From the NCBI RefSeq assembly GCF_001659605.2, contig NC_035174.2, positions 124,001-188,000 of the forward strand: a DNA stretch of 64,000 bases, read 5' to 3'. The notes under the pieces are model-generated. The model saw only the letters and a list, made by a program, of their open reading frames with translations, made no database searches and was not told where the DNA came from. A program made the position numbers and the translations under genes. Shown one piece after another: positions 11,801 to 24,520 of the stretch. Every line of letters starts with the position of its first letter. Position 1 is the first letter of the stretch. Source of the stretch: Manihot esculenta (taxonomy: Eukaryota; Streptophyta; Magnoliopsida; Malpighiales; Euphorbiaceae).

Positions 11801-12982
11801 ATCCACATCCATAACATATAATGCAATGCAACATATTCGTGAGTTCGAATGCAATACATCTTATATACACATGGCATTTATGATGCATGAGTCATGCTAA
11901 AACCTTTTATTTAATTGAAAACATAGTTCAGTTCTACTCACCTCTAGTAGACGCTGAAATACCTCTGAACCAGCTAACACTGAGGGCCTCCTTGGTTCCT
12001 CGGGTTCGAACCTACACAGGTGGACTCAAATGAGGTTCTGACATACTCTAACATAACTCTAACCATTCCCCTAAAAACCCCCTAAAACATCTCAAACATG
12101 CCAGAAAAAACAAGCAAAGGAAGGCTGGACAGGGGTCTTTCGGCGGCACCTTCGGCGACCGAACCCCTCTCCAGATCCGAAACTCATGCACTTTCGGTGG
12201 CACCTTCAACGGCCGAAAGTCCCTTCTAGATCCGAAAGTCCAAACTTTCGGGGGCGAGGTTCGGGGGCTGAAAGACCTTCCAGAGCCGAAAGTCACCCAC
12301 CTTCGGCGGCATGTTCGGCGGCCGAAACTCCCTCCAGAGCTGAAAGTCCAAACCTTCGGGGGAGAGTTTAGGCGGCCAAAACAGCCTCCATAAGGGGTTC
12401 GGCGACCGAACCTTGCTTCAGCGGCCGAACCTGAGTTCTCCAAGAAGGCAGAACTCGGGTCAAACATGCATATTCAGCCTCCAAAACCTTACCACACACT
12501 CTCAATAAGCAACCAACCTCTCCTAACCATGCATATACCCTTATCCATGCATATAGGAGCTTAAAAACTAGTTCAAACTCCTCAAACACCATCAAAGCAT
12601 CTCATATAGCATATGATCAACATATACTCCAACTTTTAGATCCACTCTAAACATGCCATAAAACTCTCTTAAACCCTTTCAAACATGCTTAAAACATAAG
12701 GGGAGGTGAGGATCCATGCTTACCTCTTGAAGATCGAGAGGATTGATGGTCCTAACTTAGAGATGTAGAGGAAAACGATCCAAAATCTCCAAGTCTTTCT
12801 TGGTCTTTTCCTTTTCAAAACTCAATTTTCTTAATCAAAACCATAAAATCATGTAAAAACACATTTTGAAAAGCCTTTGTTTTACCCCTCAGGAAGGCTC
12901 CGACTTCCCTGAATCCCAGATTCCAACGGAGATTCCGCCAGAAAGTAGAAATTTTGATACCGGGGTCTAGCCGGGTATTACA
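8837..12982 (-). repeat. 5' LTR of the Tekay-type element, split by a solo LTR
   Basis: LTR segments 8837-9361 and 11525-12982 align end to end with the left LTR. The interruption is a solo LTR with its own duplication. The inner terminus reads TATAACGACC instead of TGTAACGACC, a single base change in the terminal TG. Palindromes of the TTCGGCGGCCGAA type recur at 12140-12430. Confidence 0.92.
9362..11519 (-). mobile_element. Solo LTR (same family) nested in the 5' LTR
   Basis: Runs from TGTAACGACC to GGGTATTACA, with TSD AAACA at 9357-9361 and 11520-11524. It has no internal region, PBS or PPT, so it is a solo LTR left by LTR-LTR recombination. It is clearly diverged from the LTR it sits in and so belongs to a different subfamily copy. 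It carries GCCAGGGCGTAG repeats (9980-10090) and two palindrome clusters (10480-10740 and 11280-11400). Confidence 0.95.
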
Positions 12983-12987
12983 GTGGT

Positions 12988-13373
12988 TCTGTATGCCCAT
13001 AATATGTGGGGTAACTCTTTGGGCTAGTTGCCCTTGGCTTGGTTAAGTCTTTTCTTTAGACCCTATAGGATGGTCCTATTTATTACCTCAGTCATACTAT
13101 TGGTCTGAGAGTGATAGATTGAACTGAACCTTAAGTCAATTTCTCATTTCTTGCAGAAGTCTTTGAACCTAGAGCTTACAAACTGAATTTTATTATCGGT
13201 GATTATTATCTTTGGTATTCTAAATCGAGTGAATATGCTTTTACTGACGAAGAAAATTGCTTATTGGGTGGTGATGGACTGTACTGCCTCAGCATCTGCC
13301 CACTTGTTGAAATAATCTATCGCCACGATCACGAACTTTCTTGACCTGGTTGCCTTAGAAAATGGGCCAAAGA
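12988..13373 (-). pseudogene. Tat-like integrase core fragment
   Basis: Minus strand frame shows IFGPFSKATRSRKF, VIVAIDYFNKWADAEAV and, after a stop near 13261, the IIITDNKIQF-like block that carries the second catalytic Asp. It continues from the fragment at 15651 across the solo LTR at 13374-15650 and toward 1594 across the full-length element. Stops and frameshifts show long decay. Confidence 0.8.
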
Positions 13374-15650
13374 TGTAACGACCCGAAAATCGGACTGATA
13401 CCGGCGCTAGGATCCAGATCGGCTTAAGGCCGCCGGGACCCGTAGCAAGCCTAACATACATCCTGTAAACCTGTTTAATCCCATACATGATCAACAATTA
13501 CATAAAAATTTTGATTTTCTCATTCATTTTCCAAACTTAACCTGTGCATGCACAACTCATAAACATAAACATCACCCCCACACTGGAGTCCTCATCAATG
13601 CTCCAATGGGGTAACATAACATGTATTAAGTTTGGTTTACATAGACATCATTAAAAATCATGTACTCAAAAGGGATTAACAACATACTAGGGTCAAGCAC
13701 AATTCTATCCTCAACAACACCATTACATTACATAACTGTTTAATACTATCCATTACATTACTGTGTTATACATTACATTTCAATATTTATCATGTCCACC
13801 ACTAGCTATTACATGACCATGACTTTACTCTAGCTGACCTCCTGGTCTATCCCGTACCTGCAAACTTGGGGGATTAAGGGAGTGGGGTGAGCTACTAGAG
13901 CCCAGTGAGCAGAATAATAAAACATTATATTAAAAACATATGGTATCATGAAATGCATCACATCACAGACAAATCACATCAAGGATGAATTTGTCACCTA
14001 TAGCCCTCCACACATTCCAATAGTGCTAGGGGCATAGAATGGGCCTCACTGATCTTTCTCTTACATAGCATAACATAACATAACATTCCATTAATGCCAG
14101 GGGCGTAGAATGGGCCTCACTGGTCTTTCATCGTATCATTTCCATCTCATAACATATCATATCATAGTGAGGGCCAAATGATCATCCAACATTCATCCAC
14201 ATCATCAACATATTATGCAATGCAACATATTCGTGGATTCTAATGCAAGCACCCTAATATATCTCATGGCATTCATGATGCGTGAATCATGCTAAGAACT
14301 TATTTATTTACTTTAAAGCATAAAAAGTTATTCCACTCACCTTAGGCTAGCTCTGACAAGACTCTGAAGCAGCTGACTCACTGTTGGGGTCCTCGGTTCC
14401 TCGGGTCTGAACCTACACAGGTGGACTCAAATGAGGGACCAAACATACATGAACATGACTCTAAAATACTCCCCAAAAACCCCCCCTAAAACACCTTAAA
14501 AAAATCATAGAAAACATGCAAAGGAAGGCTGGATAGGGCACTTTCAGCGGCAGGTTCGACGGCCAAAAGGCCCTCCAGAGCTGAAAGTCATGCACTTTCG
14601 GTGGCACTTTCGGCGGCCGAAGGTTCCCTCCAGAGACGAAACTCATGCATGTTCGGCGGCACCTTCGGCGGTCGAAACTCCCTTCCAGAGCTGAAAGTCA
14701 GCTTTCGGGGGCAGGGTTTGGCAGCCAAAGGCTTGCCTCCACAGGCAGGTTCGGCGGCCGAAAGTCCCTTCGGCTACCGAACCTGGGTCCTCCCAAAGTG
14801 GCAGAACCTAGCCTTTTTCATGCTCAAATGCCTCCCAAACCATTCTATCATGCATTTACCTATTCTAAAACAAGCAAACTCAAGCCAACAAGCACATAGG
14901 GGTCTCAAACTAACTTAAACCCCAACCAAAACACATCAAACATACACATACAACCCACATTGTCCATAAACACAACCTAAACCCAAAAACTCAACATAAA
15001 CCTACACATGCATTTTTACCCCAAGAAACTTCATGAAACTCAACTACAACTTGAAAAGAAGTGTGATCTACTCTTACCTCTTGAAGATCGAGAGGGAAGA
15101 CGATCCAACTCGGAGATAGGGGAGATCTCGCTCCTTTGGTCTCCAAGTCATCAACTTCACTCTTTTTGCTCAAAGTTCACAAATCTTTAAAGACCAAGCA
15201 AACACTTGTTAAAACTTGAAAGATTGGAGGAAAAAAATAAAAAACGAACCATGGGAGAGCAAGAACTCACCGTGGCCGAAAATGGGGAGAAAACTCGCCC
15301 GCTTCGGCCATAGAGCCCTTATATAGGAGCTGCCAGACCACCTTTCGGCAGCCTAAAATGCCTCCAAAACTCATGCAAGTTCGGCGGCCGAACATGAGGT
15401 TCGGCGGCCGAACCTTTGCCTCTTTCGGAAGCCTAACTTGCCCCCTTAAACTATCCCATGTTCGACGGCCGAACCTGGGAATGTCTCCATGGTCTTTTTC
15501 ATTCAAAACTCAATTTCCTTCTTACTTAAAATCGTAAAATACTTTAAAACATTTTATAAAAATATGATTTTACCCTTCTAGAGGTCTCCGACATCCGAGA
15601 TTCCACCGGACGGTAGGAATCCCGATACCGGAGTCTAGTCGGGTATTACA
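13374..15650 (-). mobile_element. Solo LTR (same family) in the Tat-like integrase gene
   Basis: Begins TGTAACGACCC and ends GGGTATTACA. Flanks are AAAGA (13369-13373) and AAAAA (15651-15655), a 5-bp duplication with one mismatch. The join reads through the integrase motif ...GID|IFGPF, which confirms the boundaries. A TATA box in element sense lies at about 15310-15325 (TATATAAGG on the minus strand), placing U3 at the right end. Palindromes cluster at 14545-14785 and 15340-15475. Confidence 0.93.
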
Positions 15651-16350
15651 AAAAATATCTATTCCCTACTGAAAGAAAGGCCAGGAACTTCCAATGGCCA
15701 CTTGCATTTCTCTCGAGGTCCTTGGGATGTTTGCATGTACTTGGCATCTTTGGCACCTTTGGCACCTTTGGACAAGCTGCTTCGCGTCTTCCATTATCAT
15801 CAGCCAATAGTATCCTTGTGTATGCTTTTTGAGCAATTTTTTGGGCTCCTTCGTGGCTCTCGCAATCACTTTCATGGATATCCATTAAGATTTTTTTGGC
15901 CTTCCTCCTCGGTAACACATTGCAACCATGGATGTATCGAGGACCTCCTACACAACCAACCATCAATTAGTGCATATTTAGAAGACTTTCTTATTACATG
16001 TTTGGCTGATAATTTGTCGGCCAGAAGATTATTTTGCGTCAAGAATTTGTATACTGGCGTCATCTATGATTTCCCTTTTTCTATGGAAAAGGAGTCTTCC
16101 ACTTCCGTTACTGGATTGTGCAATCCATTGAACTGAAACAGTTGGGTCAAGTGCTATTCACCCGCTGCTGCCATCTTAGCTAGAAGATCCATCTCTTCAT
16201 TGTTGCCTCTAGCCACCCGACAAAGTTCGCAGTTACCCCGCCTATCTTTAATCTTGTCCATTAGGGACCGAACTTTCTTCTCGTATTTGATAAAGTTTAA
16301 TTCTTGGACTCTAAATTGTCTCTAGCATTGATTAACAACCAATTATGAGT
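15651..16350 (-). pseudogene. Tat-like integrase zinc-binding domain and linker
   Basis: Minus strand frames together give MTPVYKFLTQNNLLADKL, LIDGWLCRRS, CVTEEEG, KKHTQGYYWLMI, then a run of CQRC units and ANIPRTS before SWPF. Order and spacing are those of the Tat-lineage RNase H/integrase linker and HHCC domain. The CQRC run has extra copies (RCQRCQRCQVHANIP), a local triplication. Frames shift at least twice. Confidence 0.75.
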
Positions 16351-17190
16351 CACTAAAAATAATAGATTTTTATATACCTAATTTCTTGATGATTCTTAGA
16401 GCCATTATTACAGCTTTGTATTCGGCTATCTTGTTGGTGACATTGAAGGCGAGTTTGGCCGTATATCAAAGTTTTATCCCTGTCTAAGTTGCAACAGGAT
16501 CTCGATTCTTGAACCCCCGACTTTGCAAACTCCATTTGTCCAAACCTTCCATTCCTCTATGTTTTCCTCTGATAGTACTTAGGTTTTCATGGTCTTTCTT
16601 TGAACATACCTGATATCGTAGACCGACATCATTATCGTCCAGGTGAATAGCTGCCTTGAAAACTATGACCTGTGTAGAACCTTCCATAAAGGACAATCTG
16701 TTCTAACTTCTATGGTATGTGACTCAAAGTATGGTAATAGCTTTGTATGCGGACCTTAGAACTATAAACACCAACTTTTTGAAAGGAGGGTAGTTCAACT
16801 CTGTCCCTTTTAACACCTAGCTAGCATAGTATACTGGGTTTTGCTCCCCATTGTTTTCACGAACAAGTACTGAGCAAACTGTTTTCTTTGTCACAGATAA
16901 GTATAAAAATAAAACTTCGCTTTCAACGGGTGCGCTTAGCAATGGAAGAAATGATAAAAAGGTTTTTAGACTTTCAAATGCTTCTGCACACTCTTCTCCC
17001 CATTCAAACTTGTCTTTACCTTTCAAAGTCTTGAAGAATGGGAGACATCTTTTGGCCGAGCATAATATGAAACGACCCAGGGCAGTAATATGCCATTCAG
17101 CATTTATACTTCACTAATGATTTTGGGTGCTTTCATGTTTTGGATGGCTTTGATCTTCTTAGGGTTTGCCTCTATGCCTCTATATAGATG
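16350..17190 (-). pseudogene. Tat-like RT C-terminus and RNase H fragments
   Basis: The minus strand frame 17026-16817 reads KGKDKFEWGEECAEAFESLK and later RENNGEQNPVYYAS, the RT/RNase H junction of Tat-type elements. Toward 17160 the GIEANPKKIKAIQNMKAP block is legible with a stop. 16700-16350 retains fragments of the second RNase H (for example NKIAEYKA and MALRIIKK in a shifted frame). The element ends abruptly near 17190. Confidence 0.75.
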
Positions 17191-19080
17191 AGATGATTCG
17201 TGTACGACTTGATGAAACTAGGTTAAGATGCTGACTCTTATGTACTAGTCGTCTTTTTAATACATCGCTGGGTCATAAATGCGCGTGCGGTGAGTAGAAT
17301 GATGTGACACACACAATATATAAGATATGAACTAATCGACTCCGCATTTATTAGCCTCATTATTAATAAACCGCCTGATACACCTGTAAGAGAACATAAT
17401 CATCTAGTCTGATGTGATATAACACAAGAGGTGTCAGAATGGTCATGTGTATATATACCACTAATCTAACCTAAAGAAGGGGATTCTCTCACACAGACTC
17501 TCACATTCTCTCTCTCTTTTTCTCTTCATAGCTTCTACTTTTGATTCTCTTCTCTATTTTATTTTTTTTTGTCTCTTTTTTCATTAATGCATAACTCTCA
17601 CATCCTCTCTCTTTTCTCGCCATTAGGACATCTCCGATAGACCCCTTATAATTTTTTTTTTATTTTACAGATCTCTTTCTCAATATCAAGTATTGAGGGA
17701 TCTATATGAAAAATCAAAGGCATTCACTTTTGGTCAAATTAATAACAGTTCATTAATTTTCTCATCAAATCAAACTACAATTTAAGTGTCTGAATCTGAA
17801 TAACCTCCAATTTCATATCATAATTATGTGAGAAATAAAAAAAATAGCATAAAAGATTTTTTATGATCCACTACCATTAATTAATTGTCTAACTAAGTAG
17901 ACCGTGATGTTTAGTTTATTATTTAATCTAATCATTTCATTAACTCTTCATTTGAAAATTTTTAATTATTTCATTAACTCTTCATTTGGAAAATTTGGAA
18001 AATTCAATTCAATTCAATTTTTTTATAAAATTTTTATTTAAAATAAAAAAATTTAAAAATTTTTAATATAAAACTTTTTTATTATTTATAAAAATAAAAT
18101 CACGAATAATTTTGTAAGAATTCATTTAAATTCATTTGTTGTAAAATCATTCATACTAAAAGAGAGATAAGTGAAAAAATATTAAATATTAATTTTTTTT
18201 ATTAATTTATACTTTATATAGTTATTATCTTTGTGTTTTAATTATATGAAAAATTTATTATAATGTGAGATTATATAAATAGTACATTTATAAATTATAT
18301 ATTGTAAGATTATGCATGATGTATAGATTATACATTATTTTTAATTTTAAATGTGATATATTATAACTCTAAACAAGTTAAATAGAGTTAAAAATTTTAT
18401 TAGTTTTATTTTTAATAAATTTATAAAAATCAATTTAAATGGAAAAAATGTTTTTATTTTATTTTTTAGAAAACACGGAATGTTACTATCACATATTAAA
18501 AATTTTATTTTTATTTTTTAGTTTTATAAGGTGAAAGGAGCTTTTCATATTTTTTTTAAAAAAATCAACTTAATACAAATCAATTTAAAAGGAAAAAAAA
18601 CAATTTTTCAGTTTACTTTTAAAAATATATTTAATGTACAACACATATTGAAATCATTATTTTAGCTTTTTATTTTAATTGAATTATAATAAAATAAAAT
18701 TTTCATTAGAAGAATTTAACTACAAAAAATTAAGAATTTTAAACTCATATAAACTTTATAAATAATTTAAATAATAAAGAATTGAAATCAATTAATTAAA
18801 TTTATTATTTATTTTAATAATATAAAAGTATAATAACTATTTTAAATGGTTCCTTTATTGCTTTTGTGTATATAAATTTCAGACCATAAAAAATAGGTCA
18901 AATAAAGACTAAAAAAATATAATTAAACCTATATTGAGTTTCATTATTAATTTTTTATATTGTTTTGCAGTTTTATTATTCCTTCTCACTTATATATATA
19001 ATAATATTAAACGATGAAGATATTATTAACCATTTCAATATTTCCCAACCCTTCCCTTCCTCTCTCTCTCTATATATATT
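17191..19080. other. AT-rich spacer upstream of OCT7
   Basis: No gene is seen. A CT-rich stretch lies at 17495-17530. A near-duplicate of ATTTCATTAACTCTTCATTTG occurs at 17933-17991. The rest is strongly AT-rich with poly-A/T runs. CTCTCTCTCTATATATATTA at 19062-19081 is a plausible promoter element for the gene to the right. Confidence 0.5.
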
Positions 19081-19246
19081 ACATTATAGATTAATATAGC
19101 ATATCGGAGGGAAGGAGTCAAAGCCCAGACCCAAGAAGTCTGGGAAAAAGAAAAGAAGAAAAAGCTAATATTAATCATCCAGAATTAGAGATCTGTTCGC
19201 TCCCAGCAAAAGACTTTTTGTATAGCATTTAGCAAAAAACTGTAAA

Positions 19247-19405
19247 ATGAACCAACCAACAAACACGAGAGATCCATCAACCATCAGTCAATCCAAAAAT
19301 AAATACCGATTATATAATTACTTTCAGCCTCATACAAGCATACCCCGTACGCAGCAAGAGGAACAAGAGGATGAAGATAGATCCGCATTTATCATTCCAA
19401 ATAAG
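19247..19405 (+). other. Possible upstream exon of OCT7 (uORF or N-terminal extension)
   Basis: An ATG at 19247 opens 53 codons (MNQPTNTRDPS ... AFIIPNK) ending at a possible donor AAG|GTTCGT at 19405. The next acceptor (TTTTAG at 20375) directly abuts the ATG of the transporter, and the two exons would join in phase. The stretch is polar and unlike the family N-terminus, so it is more likely 5' UTR that happens to be open, but an extended isoform cannot be excluded from sequence alone. Confidence 0.4.
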
Positions 19406-20375
19406 GTTCGTCATCCACCTCCAACTGCACTCTCTTTATTCAATTTTCAATTGAATCTTGATTTAGTTGTTGCCTATTTGTTGGTGACTGAAATTGCTGA
19501 TGCTTGATGAAACCACAGCTTATATTTCTTCATATGTTTGACTTCAAAGCCATCCTCATTCTCGTATATTTTTAGAAGATATTTTCGCTTCATTTTTCCA
19601 AATTCTCCTAGATAAACCCTTTATTCGGTCAATGATAAATGGAAACTTTCCAGAAAGGCTTTCACACAACTTGGCTGTGAGATTTTGGTAGATGGTACTT
19701 TTAAATTGTCAAGATGCTTATCATTTTCGTTTTCCGGTGAGATTATGATTAGCAGGCTCCAGAGGCCTTCTTCTTCTTCTTCTTCTCTTTTAAATTTCCC
19801 ATTGCCAAGGAAAAGAAAAAACAAAGAGGAGGAAATTTCCCCAGTTTAGAACCCAGAATCAGCTGGCTATAAGTGCAAAATATGATTTGAAAACATCTGG
19901 TAAACAAGCTACCTGGAAAAATAATATCATTACTGTAAATCAACTTTTTTATTACGCCTGAGATTACCGATTTCATTTTCTAGAAAGAAGGGTATCAAAT
20001 CACAATTGAATCCGAAAAAGTACCTCAATTTTTAGGTAGATAAGGTGGTCTGACATCAGTGCCTCCAATCCATTACAGCCAAAATCCATAATTGCGATAG
20101 TAAAAATATCTTCCGCATAATAAGTGAATTTTTACCCTTTTCTATCAATTTACAGAAATCAGTAGGTTTTTGGAGGACATGTATTTTTTTTTTCCTCTTC
20201 TCCTATGGTTATTCAATCATTCCTGTTATCACATTGTTTGATCTTCGGTGGCAGTGATAACTGAATAGGATGGTCAATCACACGACTGTTGATCTATATA
20301 TTTGTCCTTTTTTTTCCCTTAACAAACAATTTCAAGCTGCACAAGATTCCGATTATCACCTTTGTATAATTTTAG

Positions 20376-23300
20376 ATGGCTGATGGAAGCGCCAGGTATA
20401 CTGTTGATGAAGCTCTTTTGGCAATGGATTTTGGAAAGTTCCAATACCTTGTGCTTCTTTATGCTGGCATGGGTTGGATTTCAGAGGCAATGGAAATGAT
20501 GCTGCTCTCATTTGTAGGACCAGCAGTCCAGCATAAGTGGGGACTTTCTTCTCACCAGGAAAGCTTAATAACCAGCGTGGTTTTTATTGGTATGCTGGTC
20601 GGAGCATATTCATGGGGCATGGTTTCAGATAAATATGGAAGAAGGTGGCAGTATCATCATTTTATTGTTTCTTCATTTCTTTTTCCAATTTTATTTTATT
20701 GTAACATGTCTTTGGTGTTCTTTGCTTCATCTTTTATTTATTTTTTAAATAGCTCACATGTTAAACAGCATCTCTACATGCATTGTTTTTTTCTTCTAAT
20801 TTCATTTAATTTCTGGTCAAACAAGAAAAAAAGATTTTAACACTTAATAAGCTATTTTAATTCTTCACTCTCTTGCATGGGATAAACAAACAATATACTG
20901 TTTACAATGTGAAGATGCTGCTGCAATTAATATACTAGTGGCTACATAGCATATTTTTCCATTTCTCCTGCATAAAATATGTTGGGAGCTTGTTCTACTG
21001 TCTTGTCATGAGGAAAATGACATCTGAAACTGAAAGCTTTTTTTAAAAAGTTAGAAACAGAAACTATTTAGTCATTCTATGTGTCGGTCTTTTGTAGAAA
21101 TAGTACAAAAGTTACTGCATATTTGGGATTATTCTCCTCTAAAGAGGGCTTGAGTTCAAATTATTCTTCTCCAAAATATTACAAAGAACTAATGCAGCTG
21201 TTTTTCTATAATGCTGTTATTTATTTAAGTCTATTCATTCAGTGGATTCTTTTGGTTGTTTACTTGTTCAGGAAGGGGTTTCTGGTAACAGCAATAATTA
21301 CTTCTGGATCTGGATTCCTGAGTTCCTTTGCCCCAAACTATATTGCATTGATTCTTTCTCGATGTTTGGTTGGCGTTGGTTTGGGAGGTGGTCCTGTACT
21401 CTTAGCCTGGTTTTTAGAGTTTATACCTGCACCAAAGAGAGGAACTTGGATGGTTATTTTCCAAGCATTCTGGACCATTGGAACGATTTTGGAGGCTGCT
21501 CTGGCTTGGGTATACTTATGATTTCATCATCATTTTTGGGTATTGTTGATTCATTTTCTTATTATATTTGAATCTTAAATGTATATCCTATACTGAACTA
21601 ACTGGATAAAATCATAATTTTGTAGTAGTTAGAGTTGGTAAAATTGAGATTTTGTATTGCTATGATTCCTTTCATCCACCAAAACATGATAGTTCTTCAC
21701 CAAGATTAGTCTTTCAGAGAATGTAAAGAATCTGTCTTTCTGTTTTATATAACTCTGTTTTATGGTTATATTAAATATAGAGTGGATTAGAGTATAGGGG
21801 CCCCAAAATTTAAGGAATTTTCTTGTGTTTCAGAATTCAATAAAATTGGTGTTCCCGTGCCATGGCTATGTGTCAATTCCCATGCTTCTAGCATTAGCAA
21901 TTGTCTTATTTATCATTGTTGGTTGCTTATGTTCTTCATTGAACTCATTGCATCATGTCTGGTTTATTTTACTAAGTATGTCAGTGATACCTGAGACAAC
22001 ACATTGTTGATACATATGTGGAAAAATTTCTGAAATCTTGTAGATATGAAATTTGAAATCTGTATATACAATTATTACTATGTATTTAAATTGCACCCTT
22101 TGGTAGTTGTTTAAATTCATCATTAAACTAATCTTCATCCACATTCATAGGCCAAATCTACATTGAATAAATCTACACAACCAATGTAAAATGTACATAT
22201 GGTTATCACTAAACTCACATCAAATTCAAATCCCCTCCATGTTATCCAAGCATTACCTCGGGGGTTTTGAGTTTTTTTCAATACTAGTATACAGTCTGAA
22301 GTTTGTGCCTGGTCTATTCTGTTCAACAACATTAAGTAGTGATGCCTGCGTGGAATGCTTTGTATGACTCGAGAACAATTTAGTTGTTGCACTGCTTGTT
22401 TTTGTATTGTAGGATCATCATAATAAGATACAATAAACATGCATTTCTGAAGTGTTCTCATCCTTATGTTATGTCTTTGCAGATTATTATGCCAAAATTG
22501 GGATGGAGGTGGTTACTTGCTTTGTCTGCATTACCGTCATTGCTTCTCCTTATATTTTATACTGCGACACCAGAGTCACCAAGGTATTTATGCTTGAAAG
22601 GTAGAAAAAACGATGCCCTTAAGATTTTAGAGAAAATAGGCAAACTTAATGGAAAAGGATTGCCCCCTGGTGTTCTTGTTACTGACCATGAAATTGAGCT
22701 ACAAGAGAGGAGCCTTCCACCAGATGGACAAAGAGATGATTATGATGTTATTATCCCTCCTCCTCCAAGGTGGAGGGACTCTGACATGGGGGCCTTCAGA
22801 TCACTGTTAATGCTTCTGTCACCAAAATTAATTAGGTCAACCTTGCTCTTATGGGTTGTATTTTTTGGGAATGCATTTTCATACTATGGCCTCGTGTTGT
22901 TGACCACTCAGTTGAACAATGGGAATAATAAATGCCATCCAAATGAAATGCAGTCACAGAAGTCTGGGAGCATTAACTACAAAGATGTTTTCATCACTAG
23001 TTTTGCAGGTAATATCTAGTAAACAAAATAATGCTTATTTGTATGATAAAGGTGACATTTATACTCCCTCACGAGCAGCTATTGACATCTAACTTTAATT
23101 TACTTGAAGAGCTTCCGGGGCTCATCTTGTCAGCTCTCACAGTTGATAGATTTGGCCGTAAACTTTCAATGGCAGTTATGTTCTTCATCTGTTGCATATT
23201 CCTGCTACCACTGGTGGTCCACCAGTCTAGAACCCTGACAACAGTCCTCCTCTTTGGGGCTCGAATATGCATCGCGGAAACCTTCACTGTTGTCTATATT

Positions 23301-23783
23301 TATGCACCAGAGGTAAATCAAGGGAGTAGAACTTTTCACTTGAGCCAAGTATTAGTTATACTGTGATTTTATAAACACAGTGCGCATTGCACCTTTCAAG
23401 CTAAGATGTGCAGTTAAGAACTTTTTTCTTTGTGTGCTTTGGTTGGCATGATCATCCGTTAAAGGTACACATAGGTTGGGTCGGGTAGTGACTTATTTCT
23501 TTTATTCATCATGTAGATATACCCAACTTCAGTGAGGACAACGGGTATTGGAGTTGCAAGCTCAATGGGAAGAATTGGTGGAATGCTCTGCCCTCTTGTG
23601 GCAGTAAGCTTGGTGCAAGGTTGCCATCAAGCTGCAGCAATTGTTCTTTTTGTGGGTGTAATTTTTTTATCAGGGATCTGTGTCACCTTCTTTCCATTTG
23701 AAACCAAGGGCCGTGAACTGACTGATAGTGTATCCAGTACAAAACTTGAAAAACAAGAGGCCATGTCACAAGAAGAGCTATAA
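20376..23783 (+). CDS. OCT7: Organic cation/carnitine transporter 7-like (NiaP-type nicotinate transporter), 5 coding exons
   Basis: Coding exons inferred from GT-AG sites and phase: 20376-20644, 21272-21509, 22483-23008, 23110-23312, 23517-23783, giving 500 residues, the usual family length. It is a 12-helix major facilitator protein of the plant SV2-like group. The N-terminus [20 protein letters not shown] precedes helix 1. The MFS signature [12 protein letters not shown] spans the exon 1/2 join (residues about 81-92), PESPRYL follows helix 6, VDRFGRK lies in loop 8-9 and [12 protein letters not shown] follows the last helix. Arabidopsis OCT7/NiaP moves nicotinate and related N-methylated compounds across membranes. 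Substrate here is inferred from similarity. The reading frame is intact. A Reina-like retroelement starts 245 bp after the stop, so the 3' UTR is short or displaced. Confidence 0.93.
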
Positions 23784-24022
23784 AGCACAAAATGATATAG
23801 TCAGTGCATAGAAAATGTGTTGGGTTGAATTGACCATGCTAAAAATATTTGTCCCTATATACATGAAGACGCAAAAAAATTTGTGAATTTGTGTATGCTA
23901 ATTTTAGAAATCCGGAATTTTCCATGTATATTTTTTTTTTCTGGGAAGTAGTCATTGAGAATTATTTGCTTCCCAGTCTTCTCTCGTTGTTCTATATGTT
24001 TCATTTGTTTATAAAACAGTCA

Positions 24023-24027
24023 TGGCC
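24023..24027. repeat. Target-site duplication TGGCC (left copy)
   Basis: TGGCC precedes the LTR start at 24028 and recurs at 42631-42635 after the right LTR, 18.6 kb away. It shows that the flanks were contiguous downstream of OCT7 before the retroelement and the MULE inside it arrived. Confidence 0.9.
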
Positions 24028-24313
24028 TGCCAAAGGAATAGAAGGATTGGGCCTGGAAGACAACGAGCCGAAGAAGCTTAGAGTTTATTTAATGAAGAAA
24101 TATTCTGGAAACCAACACCTGGCAGGGGAATAGAAGATTCTGGAGCCATAGGAATCTTTACAGAACAGCTGGGCAGGAATTAGTTATGCATGAGATATTG
24201 TTTATAAATAAGAATTGAAACGTAGAGAAGGACATGTTCCGCGTATTTGCTTGCATTCGGCTTAAAGGCTGGGACCAGGGGTTATTCTCTCTGGAATTTC
24301 TGGTTATATTGTC

Positions 24314-24520
24314 GGGTTTTTTGCCAAATTAGGTTCGGAGAAAACTTTATTCGGGTATTTGGGGTCTATAAAAACTTATTTACGGATTTGGAGTTTGCCT
24401 ACCACGTGACAGGCGAAAAGAGGACCTGCGCCTCTCAAAGAGGCGCCAAGTTAGGGCTTGGCACCTCTCAAAGAGGCGCCAGGACAAGTTTGGCGCCTCT
24501 TTGAGAGGCGCCAGGTCACA
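24314..24520 (+). repeat. MULE-1 left terminal inverted repeat
   Basis: Matches the inverse of 38653 back to about 38430. The outer ~110 bp is the better conserved portion (for example ACTTTATTCGGGTATTTGGG in both). The inner part consists of palindromes of the type GGCGCCTCTTTGAGAGG, repeated about three times in alternating orientation. Confidence 0.92.

Larger units (their letters stand above)
1595..12982 (-). mobile_element. Full-length Tekay/Del-type chromovirus (Ty3/gypsy), minus sense
   Basis: Two LTRs of about 1.9-2.0 kb bound gag-pol read on the minus strand. Left (3') LTR is 1595-3516; right (5') LTR is 8837-12982 with a nested solo LTR. TSD GTGGT is perfect. A tRNA-iMet-type primer binding site lies at 8821-8833 and a purine tract at 3517-3532. 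Domain order is gag with zinc knuckle, protease, RT, RNase H, integrase, chromodomain, as in chromoviruses. The coding region is closed by many stop codons, so it is not autonomous now. Family assignment is by motif style of RT/integrase and the C-terminal chromodomain. Confidence 0.93.
1145..17190 (-). mobile_element. Tat-lineage Ty3/gypsy retrotransposon remnant (host of nested insertions)
   Basis: Read on the minus strand, collinear pol fragments run from the end of reverse transcriptase (about 17160-16817) through RNase H (16800-16350), the integrase zinc-binding domain (16063-15651), the integrase core (13373-12988) and the integrase C-terminal domain (1594-1145). The pieces are separated only by the insertions at 1595-12982 and 13374-15650, so they are one old element. 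Upstream RT, protease and gag are missing beyond about 17190. Sequence style (for example GPFSKATRSRKF and the repeated-Cys region before SWPF) fits the Tat/Ogre/Retand group. LTRs were not identified. The lineage call is from motif recognition only. Confidence 0.8.

Noticed and set aside
21081..21271. Coding start within intron 1 of the transporter
   Set aside because: The open frame runs into exon 2 but the stretch before the acceptor at 21271 matches no part of the family, and exon 1 joins exon 2 in phase.
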